The notes under the pieces: generated by a model | The model's input: only the letters and a program-made list of their open reading frames with translations | Database searches by the model: none | What the model was told of the DNA's origin: nothing | Made by a program: the position numbers and the translations under genes | NCBI RefSeq assembly: GCF_002979535.1 | Contig: NZ_PCPB01000002.1 | Span: 335,473-399,472 of the forward strand | DNA from: Brevundimonas sp. MYb52 | Lineage (GTDB): Bacteria; Pseudomonadota; Alphaproteobacteria; Caulobacterales; Caulobacteraceae | DNA length: 64,000 nucleotides | Direction: 5' to 3' | Part shown: positions 48,067 to 56,068 of the stretch, in pieces | Layout of the letters: every line of letters starts with the position of its first letter | Numbering within the stretch: position 1 is the first letter of the stretch

Positions 48067-48086
48067 CATTTGTCCGATCGGCGGAT

Positions 48087-48650
48087 TCAGGCGGCGGGCT
48101 TGGCCTCGACCTTGTCGGTCTTGGCGTTGGCGGCGGCGGGCTTTTCAGCCGTAGCCGGCGTATCCAGCATATTGGCGCCGGGCGTGTCGCGCTTGGCCTG
48201 GGTGCAGCGGCCCTGGAACCAGGCGCCCTGTTCGATCGACAACTGCTCCTGGGTGATGTCGCCCTCGATGCGAGCTGTGGCGAACAGCTTGACCTGTTTG
48301 GCGACGATGGCGCCCGAGACGCGGCCGCGCACATCCAGGACGTCGGCGTGGACGGTGCCCTCTACTGAGCCGCCTTCACCGATGGTGACGCGCACCACGC
48401 GGATGTCGCCCTTCAGCGAGCCATCGACCTGAAGTTCGCCCGCGCCCGAGATATTGCCCTCGTATTTTACCCCGGCCGACAGGGTCGACAGGCTGGACGA
48501 ACGCGAGCTCGCCGCCGGGCGCGAGGGCTCAGGCGCACGCGGTGCAGCAGGCGTGACCGAAGGCGTGGCGGCGGGCGTCGGTTCCGGCGCAGGGGGAATG
48601 CCCATGCCGCTGGACGGGCCGTTGTCGAAGGGTTTGCTCTTGTTGAACAT
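48087..48650 (-). CDS. Bactofilin (polymer-forming cytoskeletal protein)
   Basis: This is a 187-residue protein with a disordered Pro/Ala/Ser-rich N-terminus (to about residue 55), the bactofilin beta-helix core (SLSTLSAGVKYEGNISGAGE, LQVDGSLKGDIRVVRVTIGE, VHADVLDVRGRVSGAIVAKQ) and an Ala/Lys tail. Bactofilins form nucleotide-free filaments that recruit cell-wall enzymes; in Caulobacter BacA/BacB localise a PBP to the stalked pole. Here it lies near PBP1A and Slt, which suits a wall role. Monocistronic, converging with prfB. Confidence 0.92.
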   Translation of the reverse strand: MFNKSKPFDNGPSSGMGIPPAPEPTPAATPSVTPAAPRAPEPSRPAASSRSSSLSTLSAGVKYEGNISGAGELQVDGSLKGDIRVVRVTIGEGGSVEGTVHADVLDVRGRVSGAIVAKQVKLFATARIEGDITQEQLSIEQGAWFQGRCTQAKRDTPGANMLDTPATAEKPAAANAKTDKVEAKPAA

Positions 48651-48764
48651 GGTGCTCTCCGCATCTCGCCAGCAAGGCCGGCCTAATCCTACTGTTGCCC
48701 CTTGGGCGGCAGTTAGGGGCAGGTCGGCGATGGAGGCAAGCTTGGCCTCAGAGCATTCGGCGGA

Positions 48765-49232
48765 TCAAAGTGATTGGGCCGCTTCCAGCACCTGTTCGGC
48801 GTGGCCCTTGACCTTGACGCTGCGCCACACGCGGCGCACCACGCCCGTGCCGTCGATCAGGAAGGTGGCGCGTTCGACACCCATATATTCCCGGCCGTAG
48901 AGCTTCTTCATGATCCAAGTGCCGTAGGCCTCGCAGACCACGCCGTCCTCGTCCGAGCCGAGGATGACCTTGAGGTCGTGCTTGGCCTTGAAGCGGTCCA
49001 GCTTCTTCACCGCGTCGCGGGAGACGCCGATGACGACGGTGTTCGCCGCAGCGAACGGATCGGCCAGGGCCGAGAAGTCCAACCCTTCCGTCGTGCAGCC
49101 GGGGGTATCGGCCTTGGGGTAGAAGTAGAGGACGAACGACTTGCCCTTCAGCGCATCCAGCGTGACGCGGCCGTCGCCGTCGGTGGCGAGATCGAACGCG
49201 GGGGCGGCCTGGCCTTCGGTGATGTCGGTCAT
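48765..49232 (-). CDS. bcp: Bcp/PrxQ-type thiol peroxidase
   Basis: This 155-residue peroxiredoxin reduces peroxides in the cytoplasm. The peroxidatic Cys46 lies in YPKADTPGCTTEGLDFSALA. The resolving Cys five residues later, present in many Bcp proteins, is replaced (Gly50). A second Cys is at residue 100 (DGVVCEAYGTW). The enzyme may thus work as a 1-Cys type or with an unusual disulfide. The start MTDITEGQAAPAFDLATDG at 49232 matches the family; the frame opens further upstream into an inverted repeat that should not be coding. Confidence 0.92.
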   Translation of the reverse strand: MTDITEGQAAPAFDLATDGDGRVTLDALKGKSFVLYFYPKADTPGCTTEGLDFSALADPFAAANTVVIGVSRDAVKKLDRFKAKHDLKVILGSDEDGVVCEAYGTWIMKKLYGREYMGVERATFLIDGTGVVRRVWRSVKVKGHAEQVLEAAQSL

Positions 49233-49243
49233 CTCAATCTCTC

Positions 49244-49368
49244 CGCTCATCCCGGCGGACGCCGGGACCCAGTGAGAGCCCCGGCGACGCCGGTTGAGTG
49301 ATGGCAGCAAAACCAACTGCTGCATTTGAAGCCAAAGCACTGGATCCCGGCGTCCGCCGGGATGAGCG
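49244..49368. repeat. Inverted pair of 31-nt REP-like elements
   Basis: Element 1 (49244-49274) and element 2 (49338-49368) are reverse complements with one mismatch and a 63-nt spacer. Each contains the short palindrome CCCGGCGGACGCCGGG or its complement. They fill the gap between bcp and tyrS. GC-rich elements of this kind (with TCATCCCGGC and CCGGGACCCAG ends) recur in intergenic DNA of some alphaproteobacteria, as REP/BIME-like repeats. Confidence 0.82.
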
Positions 49369-49372
49369 GGGT

Positions 49373-50629
49373 TTAGATGGGACGCACCAGCACGATCTTC
49401 TTCTTGCCCGCTGCCAGCTTCAGCACGCCGTCGGCGTTGACGTCGGCGTCCTCGATCAGACGGGCGCCGTCGGCGATGGCTTCGTCGTTCAGACGCAGAC
49501 CACCGCCCTGGGCCAGGCGGCGCGCCTCGCCGTTGGACGTGGTCAGGCCAGCCTTGGTCACGACGGCGGCGATCATGGCGCCGATCACCTCATCCTTCGG
49601 CAGTTCGACGGTCGGCAGATCGGCCGAAAGCTGGCCCTTCTCGAAGGCGGCCTCGGCGGCGGCGCGGGCTGTTTGGGCCGCCTCCGAGCCGTGCAGCATC
49701 GAGGTGGCCGCGTCTGCCAGAGCCTTCTTGGCCTCGTTGATGCCGGCGCCTTCCATGGCTTCGTAAAGCGCGATCTGATCCAGCGGCAGGTCGGTGAACA
49801 GGCGCATGAAGCGGCCGACGTCGGCGTCCTCGGCGTTGCGCCAGAACTGCCAGTAGTCATAGGGGCTGAGCTGCTCGGCGTTCAGCCAGACCGCGCCTTG
49901 CGCCGTCTTGCCCATCTTGCCGCCCGAGGCCGTGGTTAGCAGCGGCGTGGTCAGGCCGAAGGAGGCCTTCTGGTCCACGCGGCGGACCAGATCGACGCCC
50001 GAGGTGATGTTGCCCCACTGATCCGAGCCGCCCATCTGCAGCGTCACGTTCAGCGAACGGTTCAGCTCCAGGAAGTCCACCGACTGCATCAGCATGTAGT
50101 TGAACTCGAGGAAGGTCATCGGCTGCTCTCGCTCGAGGCGCAGCTTGACCGAGTCGAAGCTCAGCATCCGGTTGATGGTGAAATGCGTGCCGTAGTCGCG
50201 CAGGAACTCGACGTAGCCGAACTTGGACAGCCAGTCGTTGTTGTCGACCATGACGGCGTCGGACGGACCGTCGCCGAAGGTCAGGAACTTCTCGAACACG
50301 GTCTTGATCGAGGCGATGTTGGCCTGGATCGTTTCGTCGGTCAGCTGCGGGCGCGAGGCGTCCTTGCCGGTCGGGTCGCCGACCTTGGTGGTGCCGCCGC
50401 CCATCAGGACGACGGGCTTGTGCCCGGCCTGCTGCAGGCGGCGCAGCATCATGATCTGGATCAGGCTGCCGACGTGCAGGCTGGGCGCCGTGGCGTCGAA
50501 GCCGATGTAGGCCGTCACGATCCCGTTCGAGGCGGCGTCGTCCAACTCCACCGGGTGGGTCACCTGGTGGATATAGCCGCGCGATTGCAGGGTCTTGAGG
50601 AAGTCGGACTTGAAGGCTTGGTCGGTCAT
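49373..50629 (-). CDS. tyrS: Tyrosyl-tRNA synthetase
   Basis: This 418-residue class I synthetase charges tRNA-Tyr. It has the HIGH-type motif in [20 protein letters not shown] and the KMSKS-type motif as [15 protein letters not shown]. The tyrosine pocket has [29 protein letters not shown], and the C-terminal S4-like RNA-binding domain ([18 protein letters not shown]) is intact. The length is normal. It is downstream of nothing on its strand; 183 nt separate it from divergent anmK. Confidence 0.96.
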   Translation of the reverse strand: MTDQAFKSDFLKTLQSRGYIHQVTHPVELDDAASNGIVTAYIGFDATAPSLHVGSLIQIMMLRRLQQAGHKPVVLMGGGTTKVGDPTGKDASRPQLTDETIQANIASIKTVFEKFLTFGDGPSDAVMVDNNDWLSKFGYVEFLRDYGTHFTINRMLSFDSVKLRLEREQPMTFLEFNYMLMQSVDFLELNRSLNVTLQMGGSDQWGNITSGVDLVRRVDQKASFGLTTPLLTTASGGKMGKTAQGAVWLNAEQLSPYDYWQFWRNAEDADVGRFMRLFTDLPLDQIALYEAMEGAGINEAKKALADAATSMLHGSEAAQTARAAAEAAFEKGQLSADLPTVELPKDEVIGAMIAAVVTKAGLTTSNGEARRLAQGGGLRLNDEAIADGARLIEDADVNADGVLKLAAGKKKIVLVRPI

Positions 50630-50812
50630 GGACGGCTCCGTAGCAGGGATGCCGGCGGCCGTCTTCCTTGTCGGGAAGTCGCGCCGCCAGCGAAGGCGGC
50701 ACGAGATCGCGGCCGCTCGCTAGCTCAGCGAACGGTAATACAGGCCGGAAATGGCGCGGGCGGCGATCATGGGCGCTAGCTACGGCGTGCGTGACGTGGC
50801 AGTCAACCCGCC

Positions 50813-51952
50813 ATGACGACCTCCTCGACAAAGACCCTTCGCGTGCTCGGCTTCATGACCGGCACCTCGCTCGACGCCGTGGACATGGCGGTGATCGAAA
50901 CCGACGGCGAAAACATCATCAGCTTCGGCCCGGCGGGCGAAATGAAGCTGGACGCCGAAACCCGCGCCATCGTCGAGGACGCCATCGAGGACGCCCTGGA
51001 CTGGGAGCGTGATGAGGAAGAGCCCGACAGCTTCGAGGACGCCCGCATGGCGGTGGCCGACGCCCATCTGGCGGCGGCGCTCAGCTTCATGGCGGTCAAC
51101 GGCGTGAAGTCCAGCGCATTGGATCTGGTCGGGGTGCATGGCCAGACGGTGCTGCACGAGGCGCCGACGCCGGAACTGCCGGGCCGCACGGTGCAGTTGA
51201 TCGACGCTCTGAGCGTGGCCGAGGGCCTGGGCGTGCGCACGGCCTATGATTTCCGTAGCGCCGACGTGGCGGCGGGCGGGCAGGGGGCGCCGCTTGCCCC
51301 GGTCTATCACGCGGCCCTGGTGAAGAAGGCGGGCCTGAGCGGGCCGGTCGCCGTGCTGAACCTGGGCGGGGTGGGAAACATCACCTTGATCCGCGCCGAC
51401 GGTGGGCTGGAGGCCTTCGACACCGGCCCGGCCAACGGCATGGTCGACCTGCTGGTTCAGTCGCGCGGCAAGAAGCGCATGGACGAAGGTGGTCGTCTGG
51501 CGGCGGCGGGGACGGTCGATCAGGCGGTGCTGGCTGGCTATCTGGCCCATCCCTATTTCGCCGCGACGGGGCCGAAGTCGCTGGACCGGTTCGATTTCTC
51601 GCTGGACCCGGTGGCGGGCCTGTCGCTGGAAGACGCGGCGGCGACGTTGACGGCCTTTGCCGCCGAGGCGGCGGCCCTGGGCGTGGCGCGTTGCTCGGAG
51701 AAGCCGACCAAGGTCGTGGCCTGCGGCGGCGGACGGCATAATCCGGTCCTGTTGGCGGCGATCCGCGAGCGCGCGGGCGTGCCGGTGACGACGGCCGAGG
51801 GCGAGGGGTGGCGCGGCGATAGCATCGAGGCCGAGGCCTTCGCCTTCCTGGCGGCGCGCTGCCTGCTGGGCCTGCCGATCAGCTTCCCCGGCACGACGGG
51901 CGTGCCCGAGCCCATGACGGGCGGGCGTATCGTGGAGCCCGGCGAACAGTGA
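50813..51952 (+). CDS. anmK: Anhydro-N-acetylmuramic acid kinase
   Basis: AnmK phosphorylates and opens 1,6-anhydro-MurNAc released by lytic transglycosylases such as the Slt encoded at 40793-42841, recycling wall sugars. The 379-residue sugar-kinase-fold protein begins RVLGFMTGTSLDAVDMAVIE. It has the nucleotide and sugar signatures VGVHGQTVLHEAPTPELPGR, VAVLNLGGVGNITLI, AFDTGPANGMVDLLV and VVACGGGRHNPVLLAAI. Its stop overlaps the GTG start of the next gene. Confidence 0.94.
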   Translation: MTTSSTKTLRVLGFMTGTSLDAVDMAVIETDGENIISFGPAGEMKLDAETRAIVEDAIEDALDWERDEEEPDSFEDARMAVADAHLAAALSFMAVNGVKSSALDLVGVHGQTVLHEAPTPELPGRTVQLIDALSVAEGLGVRTAYDFRSADVAAGGQGAPLAPVYHAALVKKAGLSGPVAVLNLGGVGNITLIRADGGLEAFDTGPANGMVDLLVQSRGKKRMDEGGRLAAAGTVDQAVLAGYLAHPYFAATGPKSLDRFDFSLDPVAGLSLEDAAATLTAFAAEAAALGVARCSEKPTKVVACGGGRHNPVLLAAIRERAGVPVTTAEGEGWRGDSIEAEAFAFLAARCLLGLPISFPGTTGVPEPMTGGRIVEPGEQ

Positions 51953-52908
51953 GCCTGAAGCAGTCCCAGCGCTTCTGGGGCGTCGCCAGCGGCATGGCGG
52001 CGGGCGCCCTGTGGGGGCTGGTCTTCCTGGCGCCCAAGGTCGCGCCCGAGGCCTCGCCGATGATGCTGACGGCGGGGCGCTACCTTGCCTATGGTTTGAT
52101 AGCGGCCCTGTTGATCGCACCGCGCTGGCGGCGGGTGACGGCGGCGCTGGACTGGAAGGCGTGGCGGGCCTTGGCCTGGCTGAGCCTGGCCGGGAACATC
52201 GTCTATTTCGTCTTTCTGGTGGCCAGCGTCCATTTTGCGGGCGTCGGGGCCTCGGCCCTGATCGTTGGCATGGTGCCGGTCGTGGTCGCCCTGTGGGGGC
52301 TGAAGGACAAGGACTCGCCGCCGCTGACGCGCGTGGCGCCGCCGATCCTCGTGGCGGCCCTGGCGGTCGGCCTGATCGGTTGGGAATCCCTGAGCCAGAC
52401 CTGCAATGCGGGTCATGACAGGGTTCAGACCCTGATTGGTCTGGCCTGCGCCCTGGCGGCCCTGCTGTCATGGTCGGCTTTTGCGGTGGGCAACAGCCGC
52501 TGGATGGGGCGGCTGCCCGATGTGTCGCCGCATGACTGGTCGCTGCTGACGGGCGTCGTGACGGGCGGGTTCGCCCTGCTGCTGGCGGTCCCGGCGGTCC
52601 TGACCCTGGGCGTCTGGTCTGGCGAGGCCTGGGTGCGGTTCCTGGGTGTCAGCATTGGCGTGGCCGTCTTCGCCTCCATCATCGGCAACGCCTTCTGGAA
52701 CCAGGCCAGCCGTCTGCTGCCCCTGACCATGCTAGGCCAGATGATCGTGTCCGAGACCCTGTTCGCCTTCCTCTACGGCTTCCTGTGGGAAGGCCGAGGG
52801 CCGACCGTGATCGAGATCGCGGCCATGATCCTGATGGTCGTCAGCGTCGTCTGGTGCGTGCGCGCCCACCGCCCGGCGGCGCTCGCGGCGGCAGAGGGCG
52901 AGCACTAG
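51949..52908 (+). CDS. DMT/EamA-family exporter
   Basis: This 319-residue membrane protein has about ten helices in two EamA repeats (GMAAGALWGLVFLAPKVAPE, VGASALIVGMVPVVVALWGL, ...LGQMIVSETLFAFLYGFLWE). The drug/metabolite transporter superfamily exports amino acids, nucleobases and other small molecules. The substrate cannot be told from sequence. The GTG start at 51949 overlaps anmK (GTGA), so the two may be co-translated; a link to wall-sugar recycling is speculative. Confidence 0.88.
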   Translation: MSLKQSQRFWGVASGMAAGALWGLVFLAPKVAPEASPMMLTAGRYLAYGLIAALLIAPRWRRVTAALDWKAWRALAWLSLAGNIVYFVFLVASVHFAGVGASALIVGMVPVVVALWGLKDKDSPPLTRVAPPILVAALAVGLIGWESLSQTCNAGHDRVQTLIGLACALAALLSWSAFAVGNSRWMGRLPDVSPHDWSLLTGVVTGGFALLLAVPAVLTLGVWSGEAWVRFLGVSIGVAVFASIIGNAFWNQASRLLPLTMLGQMIVSETLFAFLYGFLWEGRGPTVIEIAAMILMVVSVVWCVRAHRPAALAAAEGEH

Positions 52909-52965
52909 TCGAACGACGTAATTCTGCCTGAAATCTACAGCTTCAATCCCGAAAGGGAGGGGCTG

Positions 52966-53661
52966 ATGATAGCTTTCGTATTTGTGCTGGCCTTGGTTCA
53001 GGTCGGGCTAGCAGCCCCATCTACCGTGCTTGATGCCGAAGCACGTGCCAAGATCGCGCCTGTCTTGGCGGTCCTGGCAGACGAACAAAAACGTCAGGCT
53101 GAAGCCCCGCCGCCAGCTGACGATACCGAGCGCTTCCTGCGGATGTATCGGTTGGATCAGATCGGCCGCGAGGCCATGCAAGACGTGGATCTGAGCGACC
53201 TGCCTTTGGATCAGGCAAAGGCGGCTGAGGGCGCCATGTGGGCGGCGCAAAGTGCTGTCGATGACGCCAATCTGGACGCGTTGCTGAAGATGCTGCCCCC
53301 CGAGGGGTGGTTCTATAAAAGCCGATATGGCGAAGGGCCGTCGCAGACCGCCTTTCTCATCATTCAACACTCTGACCTTGAGCAATGGCGTCGCTTCGTG
53401 CCGGTTCTTGAGCCGCTAGTTGCGACGGGTGAAGTTGATGGGCAGCAGTTCGGCCTGATGTACGACCGTCTGGCCATCAACGAGCAGCGTCCGCAGCGCT
53501 ACGGCACGCAGATGGCGTGCAAGGACGGTCGCTGGGCCATTGATCGTGAAAACCTTGAGGACCCCGTTAACGCCGACAAGCGGCGAGCCGAAATGGGGTT
53601 CCGCCAGACGCTGGCGGAGTATGAAACCAACTTCGCGCACTATCCGCCCTGTAGCCCCTGA
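52966..53661 (+). CDS. Exported DUF6624-like hypothetical protein
   Basis: This 231-residue protein has a short signal peptide (AFVFVLALVQVGLAAPS) and a helical domain. The late motif INEQRPQRYGTQMACKDGRW, followed by EDPVNADKRRAEMGFR, matches the DUF6624 pattern (Q-YGTQ-C...R..MG). It is probably periplasmic with unknown function. It has a good ribosome site (GGGAGG at 52955-52960) and stands alone, 57 nt after the transporter gene. Lower GC than its neighbours hints at a recent arrival. Confidence 0.72.
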   Translation: MIAFVFVLALVQVGLAAPSTVLDAEARAKIAPVLAVLADEQKRQAEAPPPADDTERFLRMYRLDQIGREAMQDVDLSDLPLDQAKAAEGAMWAAQSAVDDANLDALLKMLPPEGWFYKSRYGEGPSQTAFLIIQHSDLEQWRRFVPVLEPLVATGEVDGQQFGLMYDRLAINEQRPQRYGTQMACKDGRWAIDRENLEDPVNADKRRAEMGFRQTLAEYETNFAHYPPCSP

Positions 53662-53712
53662 GGACAGCGTTCTGAACGTCCCGGTCAGTTTCGCGTTCTA
53701 GGCACAGCGGAC

Positions 53713-53800
53713 CGGGCCCCTCTGGCGATCTTGGTCGTGATGTCGGGCCGCGCCGGTCGTCCGTTCGGACGTCGGCGGCTGATGCGGTCCAGAGGTCCCG
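53713..53800 (+). promoter_or_regulatory. Structured mRNA leader that hides the terC ribosome-binding site
   Basis: CGGG..CCTCTGG (53713-53725) pairs with CCAGAGG.CCCG (53789-53800), burying the AGAGG ribosome-binding sequence 5 nt before the terC ATG. Inside lies a second strong hairpin, CGCCG-GT-CGTCC-GTTC-GGACG-T-CGGCG (53751-53777). The arrangement looks like a riboswitch or RNA thermometer type control element. It does not contain the conserved core of the yybP-ykoY manganese riboswitch that I know from other terC genes. Confidence 0.55.
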
Positions 53801-54778
53801 ATGGAGTTCCTGACAGTCGAGTGGATGGGCAAGCCCGCATGGATGTGGGCGGCCTTTCTGGTGATCGTGGTTGCCTTGCTGGCCTTTGATCTGGGCGTCC
53901 TGCATCGCAAGGCGCACGAGATCGGGGTGCGCGAAAGCCTGCTGCTTTCAGCCTTCTATATTGCGGTCGCCCTGTTGTTCGGGATCTGGGTCTGGGTGCG
54001 GCTGGGGGCGGACAGCGGGCTGGACTACCTGACCGGCTTCGCCATCGAGAAGAGCCTGGCGATGGACAATGTCTTCGTCATCGCCATGATTTTCAGCGCC
54101 TTTGGCATTCCGCGCCTGCATCAGCACCGCGTGCTGTTCTGGGGCGTGCTGGGCGTCATCGTGCTGAGGGCGGTGATGATCGCGGCGGGAGCGGCCCTGG
54201 TCAGCCGGTATGAGTGGGCGCTCTATGTCTTTGCGGTCTTTCTGATCTTCACCGGGGGCCGGATGATCGCGACCAGTCCCAAGGAAGACGCCACAACGGG
54301 GCGCGGCCTGATGAACTGGCTGATCCGGCGGGTGCCGGTGACGGAGCAACTGCACGGCGCGCGGTTCTTCGTGCGCGAGGAGGATGCGGCGGGACGATGG
54401 GACTGGCGGGCCACGCCGCTGTTCCTGGCCTTGGTGACGATCGAGTTCGCCGACGTGATCTTTGCGGTGGATTCGGTGCCGGCGATCTTTGCGATCACGA
54501 CGGACCCCTACATCGTTTACACGTCCAACATCTTCGCCATTCTGGGCTTGAGGGCGCTGTATTTCGCCCTGGCGGCGGTGATCCACCGCTTCGCCTATCT
54601 GAAGCAGGCGCTGGCGATTCTGCTGGTCTTTATCGGGGGGAAGGTCATCGCCGCGCCGCTGATGGGGCTGGAGAAGTTTCCGCCGGCGATCTCGCTCGGC
54701 GTGACGGCCGCCATCCTGGCCGCGGGCATTTTGTGGTCGATGTGGAAGACCCGGGCCGAAACCCGGGTCGACACATGA
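53801..54778 (+). CDS. TerC-family integral membrane protein
   Basis: This 325-residue protein has about eight to nine helices and the family marks DYLTGFAIEKSLAMDNVFVI, MIFSAFGIP, and VTIEFADVIFAVDSVPAIFA with the acidic residues in membrane helices that are thought to bind a divalent metal. TerC proteins are tied to tellurite resistance, Mn export (Alx/MeeY) and metal loading of secreted proteins. Expression may be controlled by the folded leader at 53713-53800. It converges with the hydrolase gene, leaving 7 nt. Confidence 0.92.
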   Translation: MEFLTVEWMGKPAWMWAAFLVIVVALLAFDLGVLHRKAHEIGVRESLLLSAFYIAVALLFGIWVWVRLGADSGLDYLTGFAIEKSLAMDNVFVIAMIFSAFGIPRLHQHRVLFWGVLGVIVLRAVMIAAGAALVSRYEWALYVFAVFLIFTGGRMIATSPKEDATTGRGLMNWLIRRVPVTEQLHGARFFVREEDAAGRWDWRATPLFLALVTIEFADVIFAVDSVPAIFAITTDPYIVYTSNIFAILGLRALYFALAAVIHRFAYLKQALAILLVFIGGKVIAAPLMGLEKFPPAISLGVTAAILAAGILWSMWKTRAETRVDT

Positions 54779-54785
54779 GGCCCGA

Positions 54786-55436
54786 TCAGGCCGGCTTTTC
54801 TTCCAGACGCTTGTCCAGATAGGCGCCGACGCGACGCTCGACAGCACCGATGTGGTCCTGCCAGAAGTGGCTGGCGCCCTCTTCCAGTTCGTAGTCGATG
54901 ACGATGCCTTTTTGCGTGCGCAGCTTGTTGACCACGCGCTCGACCTCGACCGGCGGCACGACGGTGTCGGCGGTGCCGTGCAGGAACAGACCCGAGGCCG
55001 GGCAGGGCGCCAGGAAACTGAAGTCGTACATGTTCGACGGCGGCGACACCGAGATGAAGCCGTCCGTTTCCGGGCGACGCATCAGCAGTTGCATGCCGAT
55101 GTAGGCGCCGAACTGATAGCCGGCGACCCAGGTCTGGGTGGCGGCGGGGTTGTTGGCCTGCAGCCAGTCCAGGGCCGTGGCCGCGTCGGCCAGTTCGCCG
55201 ATGCCGCTGTCGAACTCGCCCTGCGACTTGCCGACGCCGCGCGAGTTGTAGCGCAGGGTGGCGAAGCCGCGCTGGACGAACAGCTGGTGCAGCGTCACCG
55301 CCACCGGGTTGTTCATGTGCCCGCCCGCCTTGGGGTGCGGGTGCAGGATCAGGGCGATCGGCGCATTGGGGCGCTTGCCGGGCGAATAGCGGCCTTCGAT
55401 GCGGCCCGAGGCGCCGGGAAGAATGACTTCAGGCAT
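54786..55436 (-). CDS. Alpha/beta-hydrolase-fold protein lacking the nucleophile serine
   Basis: This 216-residue protein has a dienelactone-hydrolase-like layout: oxyanion region ALILHPHPKAGGHMNNP, strand LRYNSRGVGKSQGEFDSGIG, elbow WVAGYQFGAYIGMQLL, acidic residue in FLHGTADTVVPP, and His in EEGASHFWQDH. The elbow should read G-x-S-x-G/A, but Ser is replaced by Gln, so ordinary hydrolase activity is unlikely. Relatives in alphaproteobacteria are uncharacterised as far as I recall. It diverges from iscR, with 161 nt between them. Confidence 0.82.
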   Translation of the reverse strand: MPEVILPGASGRIEGRYSPGKRPNAPIALILHPHPKAGGHMNNPVAVTLHQLFVQRGFATLRYNSRGVGKSQGEFDSGIGELADAATALDWLQANNPAATQTWVAGYQFGAYIGMQLLMRRPETDGFISVSPPSNMYDFSFLAPCPASGLFLHGTADTVVPPVEVERVVNKLRTQKGIVIDYELEEGASHFWQDHIGAVERRVGAYLDKRLEEKPA

Positions 55437-55481
55437 GGATCAGCGGAATCCTGTCTTCAACTGTCGTTTCGCGGGCGGACA

Positions 55482-55506
55482 ATACTTGACCAACGCAGTA
55501 GGACTT
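55482..55506 (+). promoter_or_regulatory. Probable IscR site and promoter for the iscR-suf operon
   Basis: The 25 nt start ATACTTGACC and continue through a CAGTAGG half, matching about 19 of 25 positions of the type 1 IscR box. TTGACC (55486-55491) can serve as -35, with TAAGTC at 55509-55514 as -10 after 17 nt. Overlap of box and -35 suits repression by cluster-loaded IscR. A further palindrome GGACTT-TCT-AAGTCC covers 55501-55515. Confidence 0.65.
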
Positions 55507-55597
55507 TCTAAGTCCGCTCAGCGTGGCGCACTTGTCTGCGAGGGCGCGGGTTCTAACACATGAGCCCCGAAAAGCGTGAAATTTTTGAGGGCTTTCT

Positions 55598-56068
55598 ATG
55601 CGCCTGTCGACAAAGGGACGATACGCCGTGATGGCGATGGCCGATCTGGCGCGCAACGGCGCGGACCGGGCGGTGTCGCTGGCCGAGATCGCGACGCGCC
55701 AGGAAATCTCTCTCAGCTATCTGGAGCAGCTGTTTGCGCGTCTGCGTAAAAGCGGTCTGGTCAAGAGCGTGCGCGGCCCCGGCGGCGGCTATCGACTGGC
55801 GCGAGAGGCCTGTGAGACCGCCGTGGCCGAGATCGTTCTGGCGGTCGATGAGCCGATCCGCGCCACCCGCTGCGTCGGCGCCGGCTCGCCCAAGGGCTGC
55901 ATGATCAAGGGCGAACGCTGCATCACCCACCACCTGTGGGAAGACCTGGGGCAAGAGATTCATCGCTATCTCGCCAGCGTCAGTCTGGAGGACGTGATCC
56001 AGAACCGCACCGGTCAGGCGCGCATGGGCGCAGCGCCGGCCGTCGCAGGCATGGAGGCGGCAGCATGA
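55598..56068 (+). CDS. iscR: Rrf2-family regulator IscR
   Basis: This 156-residue protein has the IscR winged helix (RLSTKGRYAVMAMADLARNG, ISLSYLEQLFARLRKSGLVK, RGPGGGYRLAR) and three Cys for a [2Fe-2S] cluster in the segment TRCVGAGSPKGCMIKGERCI. It senses Fe-S supply and regulates cluster assembly genes. It is the first gene of the suf operon, its stop overlapping the desulfurase start (ATGA). A likely IscR box lies upstream. Confidence 0.94.
   Translation: MRLSTKGRYAVMAMADLARNGADRAVSLAEIATRQEISLSYLEQLFARLRKSGLVKSVRGPGGGYRLAREACETAVAEIVLAVDEPIRATRCVGAGSPKGCMIKGERCITHHLWEDLGQEIHRYLASVSLEDVIQNRTGQARMGAAPAVAGMEAAA

Noticed and set aside
50630..50812. tRNA-like sequence between tyrS and anmK
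   Set aside because: A CTAGCTCAG-like string suggested a D-arm, but no cloverleaf or T-arm could be built.
53662..53800. yybP-ykoY (manganese) riboswitch upstream of terC
   Set aside because: The conserved core sequence of that class could not be found; only an unclassified folded leader is supported.
54748..54769. Terminator at the end of terC
   Set aside because: An 8-bp stem (GACCCGGG/CCCGGGTC) lies in the last codons, but no U tract follows; it may be only coding sequence.
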